From Saccharomycopsis phalli (lineage: Eukaryota; Ascomycota; Saccharomycetes; Ascoideales; Saccharomycopsidaceae), in assembly GCA_020342235.1 (NCBI GenBank), contig CP073214.1, positions 1,798,001-1,862,000 of the forward strand: a stretch of 64,000 nucleotides of DNA. The letters are read 5' to 3'. The translations under genes were made by a program, and so were the position numbers. Every line of letters begins with the position of its first letter. The first letter of the stretch is position 1. Shown piece after piece: positions 1 through 9,051 of this stretch. The notes under the pieces are model-generated. The model ran no database searches and was not told where the DNA came from. It saw only the letters and a program-made list of their open reading frames with translations.

Positions 1-1
1 G

Positions 2-67
2 AGCTATAAAGAAGGGAATCTACTCGTTCAGCAAGAACAAGTAGAAGTCGATGAGATCATGTACTGA
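2..67 (+). CDS. 3' end of an unidentified protein gene (partial)
   Basis: An open frame enters at base 2 and runs 21 codons to a TGA at 65-67, ending in residues VEVDEIMY. The other forward frames close sooner and the composition (Gln, Glu and Val rich) looks coding. The gene begins outside the window, so no domain can be seen and no function is offered. It would be tandem to the AVT1-like gene. It could be a chance open frame. Confidence 0.35.
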   Translation, partial: SYKEGNLLVQQEQVEVDEIMY

Positions 68-784
68 TTTCATCTGTAAAAGGATGACTTGTGCTCTAAT
101 GTAAACCTTTGTGTATTATTCTGATTTATTTGAAGACCACAGCTACACTTTGGTTCCGAAGAAGGAATGAAATAGCACTGGGGCAGGCTTAAATCACTTT
201 CCCAGGTCACGGCGACATTTTATTATGAATTGAAAAACAGCTCAGACTGGTATATTAAATTGTGGAGTTGGTAAACTCGGTTACTGGATTTAGTAGTGGG
301 GCAATGACCCAGGAAAATGGAGCGTTGGCACAAACCGTTTAGTAGATTTGTATGCCTGATTGGTGTATACCAAGAGTGATTAATTTCCAATATAGTATTT
401 AATAAGTATTGAGTGTGTCGTTTGTTGGTGAGCATCTCTAATGGAGTACCATTGGAGTGGTTTCTGTTGACTGGGGTGATCATAGATCTGCAGTGTATCA
501 GCAACAGCTGTCACGCGACAAGTATCCATGGTAGTGGTATATACTAAAAGTATGGTAATGATGAGCAGGACAATTGGCAAGATACCCAAAAAAGAATATG
601 CAAATCATCTAGTGGGTATAGTGGAATGTAGGGTATGATTGTAGTGTAATTACAGAATGAAATTACAGAGTGTTATAACAGAGTGTTATTGACAGAGTGT
701 CATATTTGTAAATACCGCAAGGATGTGTCACGAGGCGGTCATGGATAACAAAAATAAATCAGAGTGACAAAGATCTGCATATAG

Positions 785-870
785 GAAAATAAGAGAAGTA
801 AAAGAGAAGTAAAGAGAAGTAAAAGAGAAGCAAAGAGAAGCAGAAAGCAGAAAGCAGAAAGCAGAAAAAT
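785..870. repeat. Purine-rich tandem repeat
   Basis: Imperfect repetition of AGAGAAGTAA followed by AGAAAGC units, all purine on the plus strand. It sits about 150 bp upstream of the AVT1-like start and may exclude nucleosomes; that role is inference. Confidence 0.7.
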
Positions 871-943
871 AAAGGTACGGAATACATGTGCGTTGTCGGA
901 CCCTCCACGGTATCAATGATCACTCCTTACCCTACAGGCCTCA

Positions 944-971
944 CACGTGACCCTTATCACATATTCACGTG
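944..971. promoter_or_regulatory. Paired CACGTG E-boxes in the AVT1-like promoter
   Basis: CACGTG at 944-949 and again at 966-971, 22 bp apart, each in a TCACGTG or CACGTGA context that fits the Cbf1-type bHLH consensus. They lie 46 to 68 bp before the preferred ATG at 1017, which argues that the in-frame upstream ATG at 969, inside the second box, is not the start. Confidence 0.5.
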
Positions 972-1016
972 TCGCAGCTACAGATAAAGTCTGAAAATTT
1001 TTTGTACCATATCATC

Positions 1017-2513
1017 ATGGACATTCCTTCTCGGCGCCTGTCGTTTTTAGATGCTGGAGGGCCAAACTCGATCAACGAGTTTGCGCACTCTTACTCGCGG
1101 ATCCAGTCGCATCTCCAGAACCTTATTGTCCAGGACGACCCCGGGTCGGAAGTCTCGCCGCGGCTCAGTTTTAACGACGACCGGTCGGGATACGGCAGTA
1201 TTGACGGGCATGGCGTGGACAGCAGCGTCTTCCACGATGAGTCGCTTATTTCGGCAGGGGACGGCGACGTGAGCGACGCGCTGTTGCTTCGGCACTATTC
1301 GACCAATAGCCGCATTACTACAAAAGTCGACGGGACCACGGTCATTGTGGGGCGCAGCACGTCTCCCCAGACGGTGTTCAACTCGATCAACATCCTCATT
1401 GGCGTTGGGCTCTACTCGTTGTCGTTTGGGATCCTGTACTCTGGCTTGGTGTACGGGACCGTGATGCTAGTGTTATGCGGGGTCGTGACCGACTACTCAG
1501 CCGTGCTCATTGGGCGGTGCCTCAAAAAGAACAGCACGCTCTTTACATATGGGGACATTGCACGTCACTGCTACGGGAACACTGCATACCTCTGCGTGGT
1601 GGTGTTGTTCTCATTGGACTTGATTGGCGCGGCGGTGGCGTTGATTATCTTGTTCTCTGACACGTTCCACACGTTTTTCCCGCTGGTGTCGGTGATGACG
1701 TTCCGGATGGTGTACTGTGCCACGATATTGGCGGCGTCGCTCTTGCCGTTGAGTGTGCTTGCCAATGTGAGTTTTGTGGGCATTGTATGCACGTCAGGAT
1801 CAGTGCTCGTGTGCTTGATCGCCGGGCTTAGTAAGCCACTCGGCCAGGGCTCGTTACGGTCGCCCTCGGAAATGAGCTGGTGGCCGAGTGACTACCGGTT
1901 GCTCTTGGTGAGCTTTGACATTTTTCTTGCGCTCTTTGGCGGGCATGCAGTGTTCCCCGAGCTTTACCGGGACATGCGCCACCCGCAAAAGTTTGGCCGG
2001 TCCGTGACGGTGGCGTTTACCTTTACCATTGCTCTTGACTTGACGTGCGCCCTTGCAGGATACATCATGTTTGGCAACCTGGTTGACGAAATCATGACAA
2101 ACTCCGTCTTGTCTGCCGAGGGCTACCCGGCCTGGATCGCCCCGACTCTCTGCACTTTCCTCGGGATAGTGCCGCTAACCAAGGGCCCGCTTGTGATCCG
2201 GCCGGTGGCCACAGTGTTGGACCAGTTTTTCCAGGTGCATGCGCAAAAGTTCCATCCGATCCAGGTGTTTGACAAGGCGATTATCATTGCGGTGGCGTTG
2301 GTTATTGCGACTTTGTGCTCGTCGTTTGCCCAGATTACGGCTATAATGGGCAGTCTGATTTGTGTAGCGATTTGCATCACGCTTCCCCTCATGTTTTACT
2401 TGAAGATGTTTGGGCGGGGCATGGGATCTGCCGAGCGGATGTTTTTCCGGGCGGGGATTGTGGTGTGCTGGTTGTTGACTGTGGGCGGCACCTGGGCGGC
2501 TCTCACCCATTGA
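1017..2513 (+). CDS. AVT1: Vacuolar amino-acid transporter, AVT1-like
   Basis: A 498-residue membrane protein of the AAAP family. S. cerevisiae Avt1 exchanges protons for neutral amino acids (Gln, Tyr, Leu, Ile) at the vacuolar membrane to fill it. The N-terminus carries the Avt1 hallmark GGPNSINEFAHSYSR at residues 11-25, followed by about 100 hydrophilic residues and then about eleven hydrophobic segments from residue 125 on. GGHAVFPELYRDMRHP and the MFGN-x-VDEI segment match the family. I chose ATG 1017 over the in-frame ATG at 969 because the conserved N-terminus begins there and a promoter box overlaps 969. The copper-fist gene follows on the same strand after about 310 bp. Several CTG codons should be read as Ser. 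The Avt1 assignment within the AVT family is fairly sure; substrates are by homology. Confidence 0.85.
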   Translation: MDIPSRRLSFLDAGGPNSINEFAHSYSRIQSHLQNLIVQDDPGSEVSPRLSFNDDRSGYGSIDGHGVDSSVFHDESLISAGDGDVSDALLLRHYSTNSRITTKVDGTTVIVGRSTSPQTVFNSINILIGVGLYSLSFGILYSGLVYGTVMLVLCGVVTDYSAVLIGRCLKKNSTLFTYGDIARHCYGNTAYLCVVVLFSLDLIGAAVALIILFSDTFHTFFPLVSVMTFRMVYCATILAASLLPLSVLANVSFVGIVCTSGSVLVCLIAGLSKPLGQGSLRSPSEMSWWPSDYRLLLVSFDIFLALFGGHAVFPELYRDMRHPQKFGRSVTVAFTFTIALDLTCALAGYIMFGNLVDEIMTNSVLSAEGYPAWIAPTLCTFLGIVPLTKGPLVIRPVATVLDQFFQVHAQKFHPIQVFDKAIIIAVALVIATLCSSFAQITAIMGSLICVAICITLPLMFYLKMFGRGMGSAERMFFRAGIVVCWLLTVGGTWAALTH

Positions 2514-2551
2514 AAAAGATGGGGTTGGGAAGTAATTTATCCGAAGATACA

Positions 2552-2624
2552 TTACCCGGACAACGCGGACGTCACCAATGTGTTACCCGGAAATAATTTA
2601 TCCGAAGATATAATGTTTACCCGG
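2552..2624. promoter_or_regulatory. Three Reb1-type TTACCCGG sites
   Basis: TTACCCGG occurs at 2552-2559, 2583-2590 and 2617-2624. AATTTATCCGAAGATA is duplicated alongside, so part of the array arose by local duplication. TTACCCG is the recognition core of Reb1, which clears nucleosomes and can stop Pol II. The array lies between the AVT1-like stop and the copper-fist ATG and could serve both ends. Confidence 0.5.
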
Positions 2625-2825
2625 CCACATCTTTTGTCATTACCCTACCGTGACTGTGTCATGCGCCGTTTAGGAGAAGCAGTGTGTGTGAGGGGGTGGG
2701 GAGGCGGTTGCGTCACTCACCCGGCCCAGAGTATATATGCAGACTTGTTAAATTCTCGCTCCAAGGAATGGCGATATAGCGGAACCTCATATACACGATA
2801 CAGTTCTATAGCCTACCGTAACGCC

Positions 2826-3894
2826 ATGGTGCTCATTGACGGAGTCAAGTATGCCTGCGAGGTACGTCCGCTTGAACAGCTGGAAGAGTCATACTAATTA
2901 ATAGCGCTGTATCCGGGGCCATCGTGTCACCACTTGCAGCCACACCGACGTTCCTCTCGTGAAGATAAACCCCAAGGGCCGCCCGACGACCCAGTGCAAG
3001 CATTGCAAAGAGGCGAGGAAGAGCGGGAGCCATGTGTCGTGTGTTTGTGGCAAGCGGGTCAAGAAGACCAAGAAGCGGGCGGAGTGCCGGTGCGGCGACT
3101 CTGCGCGGTGTGTGTGTGGCGCTAAGCGCCGGCGGGAGACGCCCAATACATCAGCAGAGTCTGTGGGCAAAGTGGCGATCCACGGACTCGGGCTGGCGTG
3201 GGACCTCGCCCCGTTGCGAGCCCCGCCCGCGTCACCCGGCCTCGCGAGTGACTGGGATTTGGCGCTGCTCGCGAGCGATATCGGCCCGCCCGAGCCGATG
3301 GACGGGCCGCCGATGCGCTCAGTTGGGCCGGGCGACCCCTTGGGCGAGGTCAGCGTGCCTCTCGACGACTTTATCCTGGCAAAGCCGGGGGTCTATGGCA
3401 TGGGGTTGCTCGATCTCTTTGGCCTGGAGGGCGTGTATCTCCCGTCGGATGTGCCAGAGGTGCCTTCTGACGCGAACAAGCTGGAGTTGAGTCAGGTTGA
3501 GTTGAGCCAGATTGAGTTGAGCCAGGTCGAATTGAACCAGTTGCAATTCCAGTCAAACCAGTTGCAGTCAAACCAGTTGGAGCTAAACCAGTTGGAGTAC
3601 CAGCCTAACCAATTGGAGTACCAGCCCAGCATCCACTCGGACTTTTCCGACTTGTTCCATCCCCTCCATCCGGTCCCAGACAAGAAGGCGCGCCACCGAT
3701 CCTCATCAAACCGATCTTCCATGTCGTCACGTCACCATTACGTCAACCCTAGCGAGCCGTACCCATCACGTGGGAAGCCGCCCAAGGATCTCAGCACCGA
3801 CTCGTTGGCGTCGTTCTACAAGCCCGAGGACCAGGGCTCGATTCACTCGTACGCGTCGCTTGATTCGCATGTGCTAGAAGATCGGATTTTCTAG
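2826..3894 (+). CDS. Copper-fist transcription factor (Cup2/Ace1/Haa1 type), one intron
   Basis: Two exons, 2826-2861 and 2905-3894, give 341 residues. The copper-fist domain spans the junction: MVLIDGVKYACE from exon 1 joins RCIRGHRVTTCSH. Cys11, Cys14, Cys23 and His25 form the zinc module, and KGRPTTQC follows as the minor-groove GRP motif. Residues 45-75 hold CxC pairs (CVCG, CRCG, CVCG) that bind a Cu(I) cluster in Ace1 and Amt1. The C-terminal half has acidic and Gln/Asn-rich stretches typical of activation regions, with no Cys-rich repeats, so it is closer to Ace1/Cup2 or Haa1 than to Mac1. Residues about 205-240 are tandem LSQVE and NQLE units. Ace1 activates metallothionein and SOD1 in yeast; a SOD1 gene lies 27 kb away here. 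The Cup2 versus Haa1 choice is open. Confidence 0.85.
2862..2904 (+). other. 43-nt spliceosomal intron of the copper-fist gene
   Basis: Donor GTACGT at 2862, branch site TACTAAT at 2892-2898, acceptor TAG at 2902-2904. Only 7 nt separate the branch A from the final G. Removing it restores the uninterrupted copper-fist zinc module, which is strong evidence for splicing. Confidence 0.85.
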
Positions 3895-5014
3895 TTGGAG
3901 ATTGCAAAGTAATTACAGAGAATTGCATGGATGCTGTAGCAGCATACTGGTGATGATTGAATGGACTATATGGAGGTGGAATTGATTAAATGGAATTTAT
4001 GAATTGTACGAGGTAGAATGAGTAAATTGTACGTGGTAAATTACTTGTAAACAGCTTGTCAATGTCACACTGGTTTTCATCTTTTGTAACACATTGGTTA
4101 AAATATACCAAAGTGCCAAAATTGTTTAAATGTCATGAGTGTGTCAAGAATATATTAGTATGTCAAGAATATCATGATCATGTCAATGTGTATGCAAATA
4201 TTGTCCAAATCAAACCATGACTATACAATATGCCATCCAAAGTGTCATCATAGCATCGCCAGATATATCAACTTGGCAAGATTCAATTCCAGCTTGTGCT
4301 ACAAAGAAAGAGGATATCAACCTTCCCCAAACCACTAAACTATTTGACAAGGCTCCAATAACACACTGCCATTATCCAAGACGAAAAGTAGGGCACTATG
4401 CGACAATCAATGGAACGGTAATGAAACCATCAATAGAACATAGAGCCCCAATCTACAAGTTCCAGTCACATACCACAACTTTGATTACCAAAAACTCACC
4501 AACCACTCATATCTTCATCATCTACACCCACGTCTAAAAGCACAATGGACAATCCAATAGACCCAAACTACTCGGAATTTGACAAAAGGACTCTATTACA
4601 CTTGGTTCTGCTCACATTACTATGATTAAAGACATGTCAAACAGATCCAGTCAGTCAATCATATATAACCCGAAAATGTACTGCCCAAGACCTGTTCACT
4701 ACATATCACCAGTGGACGAGAAATCTCCTACCATGTGCTAAAAACTCAACTTGAACCCATCTAGCAAGGTTGCTTTATGCTATAGCCATGTCAAAGCCAA
4801 ATTGCTACCGATGAACCACTTCCAGCCAAGAGCCATAGAAAGTGTACAATGGCTCTCAACACGAACCTAAATCCTCTCCAAAGTACCATATAATGATGCT
4901 AGGAGCACTAAACAAGACGTGCCTCGTCTGAGGGACTTGAAACTCTTGATGGGTGACATTGGAGATCATTTAAGCCGCATCAAACATACCAAGTATGCAA
5001 AAGTAACAAGGAAT

Positions 5015-5165
5015 GGTAAAGATTGGGACAAAGATTAGGATAAAGATTGGGACAAAGATTAGAATAAAGATTGGGACAAAGATTAAGATAATGATTAGGA
5101 TAATGATTAGGATAATGATTAGGATAAATATTAGGACCAGATTAGGACCAGATCAAGACCAGATT
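5015..5165. repeat. AAGATT(A/G)GGA tandem array
   Basis: About a dozen imperfect units of roughly 10-12 bp, such as GGACAAAGATTA and GGATAATGATTA, drifting gradually along the array. The open frame across it is low-complexity Ile/Lys/Arg and not a gene. Confidence 0.8.
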
Positions 5166-5439
5166 ATATCCGCAACAGGACCCATGAGAAACACATTCGT
5201 CAAGGTTTCAACAATCACACAGATACCCTAGATGGTCCAAAAGTACAATCTGATTAGCCAACTACTTGAGAAACGTTATACCATGCACCGTCAAGACACC
5301 ATTCAATCCAATTTGCGACTCCAAGTGCCCGATGCGAGAATCCTTTCCATTAATCTTTCATGACCTATACCCATGTCAGAGGTATTAATCTGAGGAATCA
5401 AGGGGAAAGCTTATAACCAGAGCGCAAATCGCTCTATGC

Positions 5440-5645
5440 AAAAGTTTCATTACATTGAATTCTACAAATTTTGCTAAAAGAATAACCCTTTTCTCAAGGA
5501 CAGGTCCGTGTGTCTAGTGATGTAATTTTATAATCTCGGAAAAGTTTCCACCCCTAGGGTTTCTGCCGACTCCATTTAGTGGGGTTTTGGACGGTAAAGT
5601 ATAATCTCCATTCTAGAGCCTAGTATATTTGTAGAATTGAATAAA
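5440..5645 (-). repeat. Fragment of the dispersed R1 repeat
   Basis: Read on the minus strand it contains TATACTAGGCTCTAGAATGG and then GATTATACTTTACCG, the diagnostic left part of the R1 family found about a dozen times in this window. It is diverged and incomplete. Confidence 0.55.
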
Positions 5646-6144
5646 TACCATTACTAATTGGCCGTCATGGTTGACTCGACGGAAATACGCACAATTTACC
5701 CGAATGGCAAATGCCGGTATCGGAGCATCGATGCATACAGGGAGATTATATAAACCGTACAATCAGGCCAAGATGAAACGTTTATAAATTAAATTGAGCT
5801 GTGTGATTGTCCACGGAATTGACATTGATTAAAGAAAATAAGCTCATTATACTCGAGATTATCATCAGATTATCATACGCAAAACTGCCACAAGATTGTT
5901 ACAAGATTATCACAAGATTATCAAATCAAGCCGTATCATCAACCAATAGGCTCGATAATCCATCAAAGATATAACCCAGTCAATACGCTGGATACATTGA
6001 ATACATCTCCTTAGGTTGTTACCCTATTGCTATCCGTCTCTTGTCGCCTTGCTTGATTGCTATTCCCATACCCCACACTTGTCACTCAATTCTCATCACT
6101 CAACACCCATCACTAAAATCTCCCTTGATTCATTCACTTCTTCC

Positions 6145-7011
6145 ATGTCCCAATTCTCCAACACAAACTTTTCGTCCGCCCACTACGACTCAGCTCGCCC
6201 GACATACCCGCCGGAGTTCCTCGCCCGCGTGATCCTGCTCGCCCACGAGACCCGCCTGGCTGTGGACGTCGGCTGCGGAACCGGGCAGGTGACCTTCCCT
6301 TTGGCCCGCGAGTTTGACACCACGCTTGGCGTGGACCCATCCATGCCTATGATTGAAAAATGCCACTCCAAGATCGGCAGTGCCACGGGAGTGTCGTTCC
6401 GGCAGGGATTTGCCGAGGATTTGCCGTTTGTCGCGGATAATAGCGTTGATTTGGTCACAGCAGCTGAATGCGTACATTGGCTCGACCATGGGGTATTTTT
6501 TAAGGAAATGGCCCGGATATTGAAGCCAGGGGGATCCTTGGCGTACTGGTGCTATGCGGATCCTGTTGTTGTCGCCAATACCACACAAGAAACTGCGATT
6601 TCGGGGTTCACTGAGGTGTACAACAAGTACACTTACGACGACCCGCGGTATTTGGGCCAATACTGGCAACAGCCGGGAAGAGATATTCTCAGGGGCTCGT
6701 TCCGGTCGGTTGCGATTCCGTCCCGCTTGTTTGGCAATGTCGAAACCGCATTATACGACCCTCTAACCAGTCGGCAAAAGACCGAGCTTTATATTGAACG
6801 GTCCTGGACTTTGCTGGATTTTAAAGACTATGTCAAGTCGTGGAGTGCCTACAGCAAGTATATCGAGTGTCATCCGGACGAGGATCCGGACCATGTGCCT
6901 GACTTGATGATTGGTGAAATAGCTACAAAGTACGGGGTGAGTCCAAACGACCGGCTTAAAGTTGTGTTTCAAACGGGGTATTATTTTATGCGCAAGAGTA
7001 CAGAGGTGTGA
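6145..7011 (+). CDS. SAM-dependent methyltransferase, Tmt1/Crg1-like
   Basis: A 288-residue class I methyltransferase. SAM-binding motif I is DVGCGTGQVTFPLA at about residues 43-56. GVDPSMPMIEKC follows as motif II, and AAECVHWLDHGVFFKEMARI with LKPGGSLAYW form the later motifs. The opening NFSSAHYDSARPTYPPEFL is characteristic of the Tmt1 (trans-aconitate 3-methyltransferase) and Crg1 (cantharidin resistance) group of yeasts. I start at ATG 6145 because homologues begin near SNTNFSSAHYDSARP; the open frame extends 43 codons upstream with a composition unlike the gene. It is isolated, with more than 2 kb of non-coding DNA on each side. The methyl acceptor cannot be told from sequence. Confidence 0.8.
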   Translation: MSQFSNTNFSSAHYDSARPTYPPEFLARVILLAHETRLAVDVGCGTGQVTFPLAREFDTTLGVDPSMPMIEKCHSKIGSATGVSFRQGFAEDLPFVADNSVDLVTAAECVHWLDHGVFFKEMARILKPGGSLAYWCYADPVVVANTTQETAISGFTEVYNKYTYDDPRYLGQYWQQPGRDILRGSFRSVAIPSRLFGNVETALYDPLTSRQKTELYIERSWTLLDFKDYVKSWSAYSKYIECHPDEDPDHVPDLMIGEIATKYGVSPNDRLKVVFQTGYYFMRKSTEV

Positions 7012-7014
7012 AAG

Positions 7015-7130
7015 TATAATGTAAAAGTATAATGTGAAATACGATGTTGTGAAGACGATGCTGTGAAATACGATGCTGTGAAGTCGATGTTGTAAAGTCG
7101 ATGTTGTAAAGTCGATGTTGTGAAAATTCA
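7015..7130. repeat. GATG(C/T)TGTGAA tandem repeat after the methyltransferase
   Basis: Imperfect 15-17 bp units such as AAGTCGATGTTGTAAAGTCG immediately follow the methyltransferase stop and may lie in its 3' UTR. Confidence 0.75.
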
Positions 7131-8199
7131 AGTCATATGCCTACAGTCTGTTGCGTAAAAGCCGTCCCACTTGCTCCTATAAGTGACCATCAATCTAACA
7201 AATCATGAATCCATTTCTGGCACATTAGTCGCGAAATTGCCATCACCATTGCAGTTTTATTTCATGGACCAACAATCCTGAATCTACCAACCTCTGTGTC
7301 TCTGACCAAAGGAACATTGCTATATAACAAATTACATGATTCTTTGCAGTTTTAAAAACAACCCAGCGTTGCTTGGAAATCCGACTCTAATAAAGCAATG
7401 GTTTAGTCGTATCAAGACCAAACCTTGCAGGATGAAATATGAAAAAGCCCTTGGGTCGAGTTTCACTGGTTTCTCAATTGAATGTTTTACCAACTTGTAG
7501 TTATTACACGGTCTCTGATATAGCAATTGCTCGTACATTGGAGATACCGGCAAATGGCAGATGTCCTCATTTGACGAGTACTAGAATTTCACTCGATTGC
7601 ACAGCTCAAAAGTTATTAGTTTCGCACCTCGTCTACCGAGTTAATTCACAACAGACCTGTAGACATATAGATATATAGCCCTGTAGACATATGAAAATAC
7701 CTATTGACACAGATTACAATACTCAGTAATATAGTGCCTGTGTCAACCGTACGTTAGTAGTAGGATAAGCCTGGCACTAAAACTAGCAAAACACATTCGA
7801 GTGCGTCTATTTAGATTCGAGTGCGTACACCTGGATTCAGGAGACGATTTGGCACATTTGCACGGTTTACGTATTTGCATAGCTAGACGATAATCTAGGG
7901 ATACTTCTATATATAGCGATGGAATTCCATGGTGAGACATGCAAGAGTCACCGGCTAGATTTGACAATAAGCAATATACAAAAGGGGACCCTGTGTCCCA
8001 AAGCGGAAGGAAGGCAGTAACGATTACCAGATGTGTTTTAGCGTTGGCTTTTAGGGCTTGTACCTTGGCTACTGCCAGGAACTGAAACGCAATGTACTAT
8101 GTAGATGAAACCAGTAAGACTAGGCAAATGTAATGGGTGGGAATACCAACGAATGTGTGATGAATAGTATTGTATTCGAGATACCCGGGTGTATCGTTT

Positions 8200-8310
8200 A
8201 TCGTGTATTGTATTGTATTGTATTGTATTGTATTGTACCGTGTATTGTACCGTGTACTGTACCGAGTATTGTACTGTGTATTGTACAATGTATTATACTG
8301 TATACTGTAC
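8200..8310. repeat. TATTG / TGTAC pentanucleotide-derived array
   Basis: Five perfect TATTG units grade into ACCGTGTATTGT-like longer units. The same array produces an open frame of alternating Cys, Ile, Val and Tyr, which is an artefact of the repeat. Confidence 0.8.
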
Positions 8311-8389
8311 CCGACATTGTTAAACCCTTTTAATCACAATTGGCCTTGTCGAGGTTCAAGTGAGACAGTGTCAACGACGCGAAAACATG

Positions 8390-8525
8390 GTTACCACTTA
8401 ACCAAGTGGACATGAGGACATGGTTACCACTTAATAAAGTGTACACTTAATAAAGTGCACACCTAACCAAGTATACACCACCTAATCAGGTAATACACAA
8501 CAGACACCACTTAATCCAGTAATAG
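8390..8525. repeat. Repeated CACTTAA...AGTG motif cluster
   Basis: GGTTACCACTTAA occurs twice, followed by three or four more CACTTAAT or CACCTAAT copies, often with an AGTG complement 6-8 bp later. It may be a decayed minisatellite or a homeodomain-type (TTAAGTG) site cluster about 0.55 kb upstream of the protease. Confidence 0.5.
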
Positions 8526-9007
8526 CCAAGACCCTAGCTGGACTTGGCGAGAATTGCCCAAAACATTTGTGCCAACCCATCTCCTATTCACACAGTATTC
8601 CATCCCCATGCGACATCCATTATACCCCTATTCCAGATAATAAAAGACATGGATCGCTCCAAATCCAGCCGCTTGCTTGATACAGCAACCTGCCCGAACC
8701 AGAAACACGCCTACGCCATTGTATTCCATTGTTCAGGACAATATTGGTACTGCAACAGCCTGTGTTGTATTGTTTCGTACCAGAATCCGCTAGTGGGATC
8801 ACCAGAAAAGAGCTCAGTGTAACCGGACAAACCCACCATAAATCCGCCGTAAAAACACCACCATCATACTCCCCGAGTCATTCTCATTCCAGTCCTGCCA
8901 ATTACCACCTGATTCTCCCGCTCATTGCCCGTGTTTCATCGGGTCCCGTGTGGTGAGTGTGGCATGCATGCATGAGACAACTATGACATGGTCCTTTCGC
9001 CGTGGCA

Positions 9008-9015
9008 TATATATA
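9008..9015 (+). promoter_or_regulatory. TATA box of the aspartyl protease gene
   Basis: TATATATA 37 bp before the ATG at 9052, suggesting a TATA-type inducible promoter with a very short 5' UTR. Confidence 0.6.
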
Positions 9016-9051
9016 GTCCTTGCAGTCGCACTATGATCTCGTACCAAAATC

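Larger units (their letters stand above)
68..1016. other. Intergenic region upstream of the AVT1-like gene
   Basis: No convincing gene. Small open frames on the minus strand lack recognisable features. Bases 785-870 hold a purine-rich tandem run of AGAGAAGTAA and AGAAAGC units on the plus strand. Two CACGTG boxes lie close to the downstream gene and are listed separately. Confidence 0.6.
3895..6144. other. 2.2-kb intergenic region with repeat debris
   Basis: No convincing gene; the longest open frame (4217-4537, plus) has no family features. It contains a tandem array at about 5015-5165 and a minus-strand fragment of the dispersed repeat at about 5440-5645, both listed separately. The remainder is A/T-rich and unremarkable. 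Confidence 0.6.
7012..9051. other. 2.0-kb intergenic region upstream of the aspartyl protease
   Basis: No gene recognised. It contains three tandem-repeat patches: 7015-7130 (GATGTTGTGAAGTC-type units), 8200-8310 (TATTG/TGTAC array) and 8390-8525 (CACTTAA...AGTG half-palindromes). A TATA box for the protease lies at 9008-9015. Confidence 0.6.

Noticed and set aside
2580-2897. A 105-codon frame read as one exon across the copper-fist start
   Set aside because: The conserved protein begins at 2826 and is spliced at 2861; the frame upstream and the tail after GAG are promoter and intron.
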